Below are positions 21,707 through 32,292 of a stretch of 34,952 bases of DNA, piece after piece. The notes beneath the pieces are model-generated. The model was not told the DNA's origin and ran no database searches. It saw only the letters and a list, made by a program, of their open reading frames with translations. Position numbers and translations under genes: made by a program. This DNA comes from Paraglomus occultum (Eukaryota > Glomeromycota > Glomeromycetes > Paraglomerales > Paraglomeraceae). Positions within the stretch are counted from its first letter, which is position 1; every line of letters starts with the position of its first letter. The DNA lies in the NCBI GenBank assembly GCA_910592205.1, contig CAJVPJ010000207.1, positions 1 through 34,952 on the forward strand, in the 5' to 3' direction.

Positions 21707-22720
21707 TCATATGTCATTTCTTGGGTTCTCCCACATGTATCCCTCCATTTGCGAAAGTAATTCTTCAAAGTTACTATTGTCCAGTCCGAATCCGCTTTCG
21801 GCAATTGTTTGAGCGTCTATCGGGATTTCTGGGGTTTCAGTTTGTTGGCTAGTTAAAGGGAAATCCTCGTATTCTCCCACATTCCACGAATCGTTGCTCA
21901 AGATGACCGGTTCAGAATCGCTTATTGGCGATACCGGTACGAAATGATACTCTTGTGGTGAGTATAAAGGAGTGGTGCTGGCCTCAGGCGTAGGAATAAC
22001 CATGAGATAGCTTGGTGAAGGCATTGGTGTGTTGAGAGAAACCAGACTCTCTGGAGACGAAATCAGCGTAGGTGTCGCAGGCGAATCGGATGGTGTAGTA
22101 AGGGTAATGGAATAGGTGGGTGCTTCTGTTTGCACAACAGTTTCTTTGGGGTCTTCCACAGGAAAATCTTGGACAGGAAAACTGGTAATGAGATTTCCCG
22201 CACTGTTGAGGATTGGCGAGTATGGTTGGAATATTTGCCTTCTCACCGGTTTGTAAGTGTAGCCAGGATATCTTATATGGTGAAGCCGTTCGGCTTTTGA
22301 TGACAAATCTTCGTAGAGTTGTTTCGACTCTTTTGGAGCCTCATCCCACAAGTCGCGTGCTTTACGACACAATTCGGGCATCTTGACTTTGAGATTCATT
22401 TCTCGGAGTATCAAAAGTAAGGCATTTTTCATGAGGAAAAAGGAATTGGGAGGACGGGGTGGCCTGTCGGAGGTCCTTCTTTCAGTGTTTTTGGTGTTGA
22501 TGAGCATCTCGACTTTGTACTTGGGAAAGAATACCGCATTCTTGTCGAGATCGTCGGGAATCTTGTGCGAGTGACGACGGTTGGAAGATGCTGAGCGAGA
22601 GGAATGAGAACGAGAGGTTGGTATGGCAGTCGATGCGACTTTGTTCAAAGAGGAGCCACATGCACGTTGAAGTGTTTGGTTTTGGCGTGAGTTGGAAACT
22701 TGCTTGGCTTGAGGATGCAT
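21707..22720 (-). CDS. MATA_HMG-type HMG-box protein (337 aa)
   Basis: Putative nuclear DNA-binding protein of the MATA_HMG family, and the most canonical of the four. Order: Ser/Arg-rich basic N-terminus (to about 52); pre-box motif FFPKYKVEMLI (64-74); HMG box about 89-160, opening RPPNSFFLMKNAL, with tryptophan 125 in ARDLWDEAP, helix-3 Leu/Lys/His pattern (AERLHH), and tail YPGYTYKPVRR; then a Ser/Thr/Pro-rich region (170-300) with many SP and TP pairs; and an acidic, hydrophobic end (NFEELLSQMEGYMW) that resembles an activation segment (inference). The ATG at 22720 starts a fully open frame with no intron. A TATATATA stretch lies about 145 bases upstream on the coding strand. It faces the other three genes across a 12-kb gap. 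DNA target and mating role are unknown. Confidence 0.9.
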   Translation of the reverse strand: MHPQAKQVSNSRQNQTLQRACGSSLNKVASTAIPTSRSHSSRSASSNRRHSHKIPDDLDKNAVFFPKYKVEMLINTKNTERRTSDRPPRPPNSFFLMKNALLLILREMNLKVKMPELCRKARDLWDEAPKESKQLYEDLSSKAERLHHIRYPGYTYKPVRRQIFQPYSPILNSAGNLITSFPVQDFPVEDPKETVVQTEAPTYSITLTTPSDSPATPTLISSPESLVSLNTPMPSPSYLMVIPTPEASTTPLYSPQEYHFVPVSPISDSEPVILSNDSWNVGEYEDFPLTSQQTETPEIPIDAQTIAESGFGLDNSNFEELLSQMEGYMWENPRNDI

Positions 22721-25700
22721 TTTGATATTTTGTTAATTTGTTTTTGTAATTGGCAGTATTCGTTATCGTTTTTCGTAATTGGTTTTTAGTCTAAAGACGG
22801 AGGATACTGTTGTATCTATAATAGTTGTAATTGCCGGGTCGATACAATGTTCGAAAGTAGGTATATATATGCGGTCGGTAAAATATAACAAGAGTTTTAA
22901 ACGAGTTTATCGATAATTGCGAGTATAGAAAAGCGTGGTGTATAAAGATCGCTTAGAGCGTCTACCGAAATTTGGTTTACCGAAAATGGCTTTTATGTAA
23001 TTTTTCGAATGGCGCAGTTTCTGTCAACTGAAGGGTATTATATCTCTAATAGAAAAGAAAAAGGTTAAGGTTTTTGTGACGAATTCTTGTATAAAACTTA
23101 TCGATTATACAAATGGAAAACGAAAAAGTTATTGTGTTTAAACGTAAGCCTTGATGAGTAGCTTAACCTTGTTCCAAATCGTCAAAGAGCCCTGGTATTT
23201 ATATTCGAAGGGGTAACACTAGAATTCTCTCCATCTGTATTAAATAAAAGACAGGGTACATAGTGTTTCACAGTTCATTCGACTATGAGCATGTTTGTGA
23301 ATAAGTTACGGTAATATAAATAATAAAATAAATACATATATGTCTGTATAAATAATTTTGTCCTTTGGTGATAATACAGGGTTGTAGTACATGAATGGGA
23401 TGTAAATCGATTAGTATTGTAAGCGGGATGGGAGCCAGGTGAATGCAATGATTGTACGCACAAACACAACTTTACTGCGTTAGAACTGAAAATGAATAGA
23501 ATTTCCAAAATTACTCGGGAACGAATGAACTATTCATAGAACAGAAGCAAGGAAAATGTTCCATGAATGCCACTTAACTCTGCCAAGTATTCTCTATTAC
23601 TCTTATTACTGTAACTGCAATAATCATTTTACTGCCACCGCTACCAACTGCCATCATTCCACTCCATTCCATTACATGCCATTCCATTCCGTTACATGCC
23701 ATTACATTACATCGCGCCCCCCTTTTCCATTGAAATAGAATATACGCTTACGCTAACATTTATTGTAAGAGACAATGGTCAGTTATACATATTTGTTTAC
23801 AGCTGAATGACTACTGTTCCCAAGAGATTTTACAGCGGAACGTTTTTGGTTTTTTTAAATAAAGTGAAAACTTGGCAACTGTGGTCGAGAATGAGGGGGG
23901 GGAGATGAGGGGAAGGCCGTTGATAGGTTTTCATGCGGTTTTACCATAGTTACTGATAAAGTAATAATCGGAGCTCCGAAACGTGTGCCATTTCAACTGT
24001 TTGATGAATATTTTCCTAACTGTTCTACGGAGCAAGAAAAAACAAGATCAGCAGGATATACACAAAGAATTACGTACTCATGTATGACCACATCATGATA
24101 TCAACCAAAATGCACACTGCTATCATCCGATATGTATTCTATACCGGGTGTTGTCTAATATTAGTCTCATGTTTACTTTGCATGTTGATTCTTTGATGCC
24201 TAGTCTGGTTAAGACTTTCACAAGTTGTGGGAAAACCCGCAAGTTTCTGCTTACGCTTCCCTCTCCTCTCCTCTTCCCCCCTCCCTTAACTGATAAACAA
24301 AACCCGTTCGCAAAAATCTGACTAGCCGTTTGTGTGATGCATGTCTCGGCAAAATTTGTCCTACCGTTCTTGAGGGAAATTCCCAGGTAAAAATCTCATC
24401 TAGTTTATTTTTAGAATTTCACATTTCTATCAATGCCATGACCAATGAAATGACCCACGTAGCAGGACACAAGCAGGTTTTGAACCGCAGTATGGAAAAA
24501 GTATACTAATTATAAATATATATGCATATAGTGTGTCCGCCTGATGCCTTGTCCTTAATATTTACTTTTAGTGCGCATTTATTTATTTTGTTTTACAATA
24601 AATTATAGTAAGGATGACAGTGTCGTGTGATTGTGTGTTTACCGGGAAACGTACACTAATCGACGCTTGCTGTTTCAGAATCAGCCATGCAGCAAGCCAC
24701 TACTGATTATCACAAAGTGCATACACAAATAGAACCATTCGAAAAGGTGACGCAGTAACATTGTCTCACCGCCCGGAATTCATTCTCCAGCCATGTTACT
24801 CTTTCTTCACTTATAGGTCTGATGCTTGACACTATCATATCACAAAACGTGCCAATTAAATGAAATGGAACAATCATGAGGCTAGCAAAGAGAGAGTACC
24901 CGTGGAAAAAAAAAAAGAAGAAAACTCTTAAAGATTTATTTGCAACAGTAGGGCAGTTACTCAATCTCATTGTTGGGGTTACGGCAGTGGCGAATTAATA
25001 TGCATTCAGCATCCAATAGATATTAACTAATTGCGATATCTCATTGCAATAATGACTCAACTATAGTAGCCCGTCTCTATTTTTGTATCTCTTCCAAGTA
25101 TTTTAATAAAAGCAAATCTTACCGCAAAAGTTGTGTATTCCCACCTTTCTTTTTTGTGTCTTGTCTTGCCCCCCTTCTCCTTTCCGCCTCTGTTACCTTT
25201 CCTTTTCCTTTTCCCTATCACATTCATCACCCCCCCCAAAGCAAAATTGGGCATGACTGCCCAAAATAAGAATATGCATGCGCCGATTATATTAACTTTA
25301 TTGCTTGCCCAGCTAGGACAATACTTATACTACAATAACTATATACCATTATACTTGAAACTCAAATGTGTTGCGCACACATGCACCGTCAAGTTGTCCT
25401 AATAATATGTGTAATGTCATGTGCTGATGTGCTTTGTGCGCATGATATAACAAGACGCAAATACCGTATATTGTATGGTTTGATATGTATGCACTTGCAT
25501 TTCGCAGTTGTCACCCACCGTTCTTTTTAACGTTTGTTATCAATGTTTCAGCCTAGATAGACGGTTAATCTGCCATACATTTGGTTGGTAGGAAAAGAAA
25601 CAATGTCGAACGAATCAGAAACATACATCCTTCGGTTGTCCCGTTCTCGACCAAAAAAAATATCTATGTGAATGGGGTGTGAGAAAAATGCGGCCCATTT

Positions 25701-26282
25701 GCTGAGATGAAGGGTAATGACAAGTGTCTCATGATCCACACCGCATGTTATTACTGGCAGGTGACCAAAATAATGTCTTACCGACAAAATTTTACACAAA
25801 CATTTCATTTAATTAACTGATGTTTAGGTCTAACCGTTTCTATACAATACCTTCTGTATAGAATAAACTGGGTCCCGAATAGGTATAGAGTATATGTAAA
25901 AGCTGTTATTCTTTGCTTCACCTTTTTTTTCTCTAGTCATCTTCTTTTCCCACCAAACATTGTAAATCATTGAACTGTGGGGTTCTTACCTCATCCCCAA
26001 AAATAACTTATTTCCGCTTGGAAGGGAAAGATTTTCTTGCATACAACTTTCGTAATCATTACGTTTTACAATCGTTTTATCGCTTTACTAGAGTATTGCA
26101 ATCTCGTTTTTTTTTTCCGTCGACCCAAAATAAAGACAACAAAAGGAATACAGATGACATTATTTGTTCCAATATGTGATAACTGCGAATGTCGGGGTGT
26201 AACATCGATTAGACGGAAAAATTATTTATCACTCCATTCATCGTCAACTTTCTGATTAGCCTTTTGATTTACCAATTAATAA
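22721..26282. other. upstream region of the 337-aa HMG gene, then gene desert
   Basis: The first few hundred bases presumably hold the HMG promoter, including TATATATA near 22862-22870. Beyond that no gene is recognised. Simple sequence includes CATTCC/CATTAC repeats (23643-23712), a G-run near 23894, and pyrimidine-rich tracts at 24254-24289 and 25141-25220. The minus frame 25548-25808 starts with ATG (86 aa) but has no recognisable domain. Confidence 0.5.
23643..23712 (+). repeat. degenerate CATTCC/CATTAC pentamer-like repeat
   Basis: Many CATTCC, CATTAC and CATGCC units in about 70 bases. It looks like a short satellite-like slippage tract, not a coding segment. Confidence 0.6.
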
Positions 26283-28522
26283 AATAAATTAATTTAATAA
26301 TGCTTTATTAACTGCATTATTCAAACACTCATGCAAGATTTTAATCGTAGCGCAAATAAAATTTTTGCCAAAATCTTTACCATAAAAGGGTAAACGCTCA
26401 ATTACGAAAGCTTTCGAACAATCGCTTTTTTGATTGTTATTTTCGGAAGGTGTTATCTCTTTTCGAACCAAAGAAAACGGCCTAACGAATTCTAGTTTAA
26501 GTTTTGCACGCCTGTCAATCAGTTAATAGGATATTGAATTAGCTCTTCTTTACTTTTAGAGACAATCTATTGTAGAACAGCGTTTGTGTTTACAAGTAAG
26601 TCAAAGTTTGTACTAACGTTTTCAAAGACACAAAGCCCCCCTTTGTTTGATTTTATACCAATAATATGACGTTATATCATTAATAACCATATCTACGCGT
26701 CAAAGCATGTAATTGGGTATAGCTAATCTATCTTCACACAAACCGGTTTTAAAACGCCTTGCCTACTTTTTGACGGAATGGCATTTATGTAAACTAAACG
26801 GGAGATATTATCACTTTGCCAAGATACCCACAATTACTTGTTACAGGGTCTTTCCTGATGACATTCAAGGATCTTGCATGCGAAACATTTTCATGTGCAA
26901 AAGTGGGCGTCTTGTTGATGATTAATTCTAACGTTTACGCGTCGGAGATAATCGCCGCTCGTACCGAATGCTATTTTTATCGCAACGTAGATGGGACGTT
27001 CTTATTTAATCTTTATTTTTTACTTATAGGACTAACTTGAATGCATATAACAATCGAACGGAGTAAACGTATGAAGATACAGGGATACGTGCATGCACTA
27101 TTGGTTACAATATCCGTCCTGTTTGTGCGGATATTATTTATTTACTTGTTTGTAGTTCCGAACATCGAGTCGGGTATCTGCTATTGACGAATGAACAAAG
27201 AGGACAAGGGCGGCCATTCGTAAGAGAACTAAAAAGTAAAATTTTATTTGTTACATGTACTGAAGACCCATTCAATTTTGTGCAATAGATGTACAAATGC
27301 TTAGAACAAGCTTTACCCGAAACTTGTCTAATTAGACAATTCCTGAATAACAAACATGAAAGCCGTACATACAAATAAAAATTGCCTTGCGTTTATATTA
27401 GAAATCGGCTTTATCTCGGTTTTACAATATACGTGTATTCGCCAATTTCTTTTTTAAGATTATAAGCGTCTTTTTATTCCTCAGAGTTTGAAAATTTTGT
27501 GACAAATTAAGAAAATCTTGTACAAAATCGATTGTTTCAACGTTTGAACTGCGAGACTAGTTATCATTGGTTAAGAAGTCTGCACACATAGAATCTTCCC
27601 CAAATACGATGACAGTCTATAAATAGATGGACGGTGGCTAAGGCGGGTTACACTGCATCTCAGCTGATAAAACTAAATTCAATTTAGTACCAAAATTCCT
27701 ACAATTCGGAACTGAACTCCGGTATCATGTTCTAGGCTCTTATTTAAGCAAACGTTGTATATCACATAGAAATGCAATAATATATTTCGATACATTAAGA
27801 AGAATGCAGTCGTATACATTGGCGATGCATACAATGTACAAAGTAAAACGTTGAATAAATAAAATAACACAAATACTGGTGATGGTTCTTTGTCAATTTA
27901 GCACATCTCGCCTCGAATTTCTCATGTGACGAACCCATTCATCATCGCTCTCAATCAGTTCCATCATCAATGACAATGAAACAAGTATGGGTGTCATTGA
28001 AAATGATATCAATTCAAATTACCCCCATCACTCAAAGTGATCATGAATGCGAGGTATGGTCTTAATGAGGAAAAAGGAATTGAATAATACATGATTCAAT
28101 AACAATTAGACTAAATAACATATGCATCCAATCGATCATTCACACGATTTCTTATTATGGTTTTCTAAACAATTATAGATATTCGTATACAGTGTTGCGT
28201 CTGATGTATCCATCAGTGATTTGCAAACATCACAAACAGTGTAGTACAGTTCTTTAAAATAAATATTCTGTGCACGGTTTAGAATACTTTCAGAGAACCT
28301 GTGCAAAGTACCGAAGGTTATGATGGAATTTTTAGATGGAAAATCGAAATACACGACGGCAGTCAAGAATCACTATTATAGAAAATCTTATACACAACAA
28401 GGAATGTCTTATAAGGGGCTTACTTTCCAGACAAAGTAAATTGACGCCACAAAAAGTTAGCCACAACAGGACGTGATTAGTTATTTGAAACACTTTTTTT
28501 TTTTTCGTGTATTGTGCATTAC
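26283..28522. other. intergenic; weak coding-like segment at 26289-26507 (minus)
   Basis: A minus-strand frame is open from a stop near 26512 to TAA at 26289, with protein-like composition (KLEFVRPF, VIERLPFYGKDFGKNF) but no ATG before its end. It is preceded on its strand by TTAACTGATTGACAG, which resembles a branch site plus 3' splice site, so it might be a terminal exon. No upstream exon can be defined. A perfect 16-bp palindrome (TTGTCTAATTAGACAA) lies at 27324-27339; about one such is expected by chance here. Nothing else is recognised. Confidence 0.4.
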
Positions 28523-28627
28523 GCACATTAATTATCCCGCTTGCCGATTAATTATTTCTCAAGCAACATTGCGCTTTACGCACGCACATTAATTATCCCG
28601 CTTTCCGAGTAATTATTTATCAAGCAA
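28523..28627. repeat. tandem duplication with 61-bp period (two copies)
   Basis: A 44-base segment beginning GCACATTAATTATCCCGC and ending CAAGCAA occurs at 28523-28566 and at 28584-28627 with a few mismatches. The bases before each copy (CATTACGCAC and CTTTACGCAC) also match, giving a 61-bp repeat period. Confidence 0.75.
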
Positions 28628-31600
28628 GATACGGTACGAGTTTATTAGTTTTAATTAATCTTGATAATTTTGTACTTTGACAAAAATTTTTTGGTTCGTT
28701 AGCAACCCCTACTTCTTCATGGTTGGGGTAAGGCCTTCGTTTGTGATTATATTTATTGCCCTTACAGGTATTGCAAGTAACGGCCGCTGTCTAGTCGGTC
28801 AGCTGGAAACCCATTGCAGTGCAGTCAGCACTGCTTTTCTCGATTTCTAGCTTACTGTTGTCAAATTATTCGTTAGACGCCAAGAAAGCGGTTACTAATT
28901 ATTATTACTTTTTGTAAACTCGGAACACATTGTTTAATATAGCAACATCGCTTATTTTCTGACTTTTTTCTTTTTCATTCAATCTTTAGCAGAAGAATTT
29001 ATTTAGTGGCTTTTGAATTTAAGCCAAGCTTTTTAAACCGAGATTCTTGTCTTGGGTTGTTGCTACATTAGAATTTCCTTCCGTCATGAAAACCTTTCTA
29101 GTTGAGGGGAGTGGGTATTGGGATATTTCAAGCTTGCTTGACCGCTGTTCGAATAAGTAATTTCATGAATGAATATTATTAAAATCTGCGCGCTACACAT
29201 TGTAACACTTTGATTCGAAGCACAACAATACATGAGAGCTAAGAGTCGGTTAATTTGAAACAATCCAAGAAATCTGCCAAGCTGATATTGATTGAGGAGG
29301 ACAAGTTAGTTGATGGTAAGTTACTGCGCTGTATAGAATGTTGGAATTGTCATTTTTCTGTAATACCTTTTGATAATGATGGAATATCCGCATTATTAAC
29401 GATAATATGTAGGCTTATTCCCATGTCATTTGATGAGCGAATGAATTGCGCTGGATCATATTTAAAAAAAAAAAAAGACGAAGAAAACAGTTAATGAATG
29501 ATAATTAATCTATCATCATTGTGTAAACTTGTTACTAACCAGTCATGACTTGTACCTGCTTGGTTAAAGAGGAAAATTTCAACAATGACAAATATCGCAC
29601 GATTCATACATTAGTAAGAAGAAATCTTAACGAGTTACACAGTAATGCTGAATGCGAAGATCTTTCGTTACTGCAAGTTTAGTTCATCTGACAACATTCC
29701 GAGTTTGCAAAATTGGGTAAGCATAATAGACCGTTGTTTGAGGCAAATTAATGCCTTACGAAGCATACATGCAAAATGCATCATTAATGAGAAAGAACTG
29801 ATTCATAGAACCGATATCTGGAATACGGTCACACAAATTACGGACAACTACGCTGTATGTTTAGACTCTCACGTACATGGGGTAACAAGCTTTTTTTTTC
29901 TTTTAACATGTAACGGTGATAATTGACAAAGATTACGGCATATTGTGCGATTATCCCATTGACGACAGGAACAGTTATAATATGTGATACGACAATAATG
30001 ATGGTGAACCAACCGTGCAGTATTTAGAAAAAAATATTATAGTTATTCTTCTCCCTGCATACTTTTGCCTTACAGAGCGCAACCACCATTGCATGAATGT
30101 TTTCATCTTTGATGGTAATAATGTGTGCGGCCAGCCTATTCTTTACAAAGACATCAACAAGGTTCATTTATGGCATGTTGGAATTATTAGATGCTTATTA
30201 GTCATACAGTCGAGGAAAGGGTTCGTCATCGATACGAGCGAGCGGCAATGTATTGTGTCTTATGTATTCGATGGGAGGACTGCGTTTGGAAATCAGGCAA
30301 GCATGTGAAAACCTATTTTAACCCAGACAAGATTGGACTCTGATTTATCTAACTTTTTTTTTTCTTACACAAACCCAATATCGAATTCTGGGCTAGACTT
30401 TTTATTATTTCCATTAGTAATGTATTCTCTTTCGAGAGCAAGTGAGGAAAAAAGGTTTGTAATACGGGAACACATCTGTGGAAATTCTTGAAACTAACAG
30501 GAACACACCACACCAAAAGAAGGGCTTTCCGAAAAGTGTGTGTGCAAGATCCATATAAACGTGGTGAGGCAGTATTGATAACGGACCATTGAGATGACGT
30601 CCGAGAAAGAAAGAAAATTTAAACGAGCACTTGGGTATATTCTGTGCTATGTATAACAAGGCACGATAGTAAAACATACCAGTCAAAAAAAGGAAATTTT
30701 TCTTTGGGAGTGGCGGAAAGACATTGTACTTGTATTACAATTACACATTGCACATACGCATTGATGTCGTACATAATATAACAGACAATGGCATTATTAT
30801 GGGGTTCATCTGCAAAGAATGTGATATAATAATTAGAACTCTATTGATAAGGCAGGTAATAATGCCATGTACATGCGTTCTGTAAATTTCGGTTTTTTTG
30901 ATGGTGTTAAACTTGTCAAACTGCCAAAACATCAATCGCACTTGTGTTAGTTTCTATTACAAGACACCAATATCCTCTTCTTTCACTCATCCGTTCTCTC
31001 TCTTACTCCTTCTTACTGACAACGAGGAAATAATTAACAGAGTAGGACAATTTAAAGTGCTTTCATTTTTTGAACCCGATTACGTTTAATTATTATCCAT
31101 ACCGGTGCTGTACTGTACAAGACCATTACCCTAGTAGAATGCGAGAACTGAATATTCGATTGTCCCAGTACGAAACCATCCCATCCCGAATTCGTGCACG
31201 AAATTGGATTTGGAAAAAATATTACGTTATCAGAAATATGTAATAATAATAATTGATTTTATGGGCATCTTCCATGAAGAATGGAACATACTAAAGAAAG
31301 TTGTCTTTGTTTCTCTAGTGTTTATTTAACTTTACTGGATAGAATGTTCATCGAAACAAGCAACTCGTTGTGCACATGGCAATAAGACAAAACATCAATA
31401 ATCAAAACCCAAACGGCGGCGGCAATTAATCAAACAATATTTTTGGTAAGCTGTCCCTCGATTTGACTCTAAAAAGCCATGGTAAATTTCTGTCATGATT
31501 CGGACTTTGTGCTCTTCTAGTGAAATAGATTAGATACCACGCATATATAGCATAGAATGACTACTTGGTGTTATGTATTTCAGATTGAGATTTGGAAGAG

Positions 31601-32292
31601 CGGAAGGAGCATTTTGTACCTCGTCTTTGTTAACAGAAACTCTCTTATTAAAACTAATTCAATTAACCGTTGATACTTATACATTTTTAAAGCTAGATTC
31701 ACTAACGGTTACGCTAAGAAAATTACTTTTCAACAATATTCCACACCATTTTTGCTTTTCATGGCACTTTGAGCGTAATATAAATACTCGAACTATATAC
31801 GATGCTAACAACCTTCGGTCTTCCGTCTCCGTCGCGCCGCTTACGAATTTATGGTATTTATTAGTATCTTACGATTGCACAACTCATATACGCAACCTCA
31901 ACGTAAGTGTCCGACCCGCTATTAAAAGTTTATGTTAATTAAAAACTAAGTAAATTAACGTTATTTTTTGTTAGTTGTGCATAATAACAAGAGGCTAAAA
32001 TTTTAATATATGGATACTGATTAAACGCAGTCTACTTTTTATACAAACCATACAATGAACAGGCTAATGATCTCTCGAACCTTATCTGAATAAACCAAAA
32101 CAGCAAACCAAACGTTGATCAAAGCGAATGGCACACATTCTTGCCAAGGAGTCAGTTTCGTGTGTTTTACATCAAAGTTGACGTTCCGAAAGAAAATTCT
32201 AATTTGGCTCGCAACGGCTACGGATGACATATTAGAAATTGCTAGGAAGTGAACTAATCTCAATCAATGACAGAACCAAGCAATTGTAAGTA
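28628..32292. other. gene desert with weak coding-like segments on the plus strand
   Basis: No recognised gene. Three plus-strand frames follow one another at 29240-29494, 29645-29926 and 30015-30308, each with fairly balanced composition. A GTAAGT lies at 29315, a TACTAAC branch-like motif at 29531 and a CCTTACAG acceptor-like site near 30067-30074. They could be exons of an unknown or decayed gene, but exon joins are not convincing and each frame is short enough to be chance. The 121-codon ATG frame at 31573-31938 likewise has no recognisable domain. Confidence 0.4.

Noticed and set aside
27324-27339. Perfect 16-bp palindrome TTGTCTAATTAGACAA with a TAATTA homeodomain-like core
   Set aside because: About one such palindrome is expected by chance in 35 kb, and no gene lies close by.
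28729-28855. Possible small intron (GTAAGG to CCCTTACAG) followed by a short open frame
   Set aside because: The downstream frame closes after about 29 codons and no upstream exon can be defined.
31573-31938. 121-codon ATG frame, with TTTCAG at its start and GTAAGT near its end
   Set aside because: The splice-like signals would keep only part of the frame, no domain is recognisable, and one frame of this length is expected by chance over 35 kb of AT-rich DNA.
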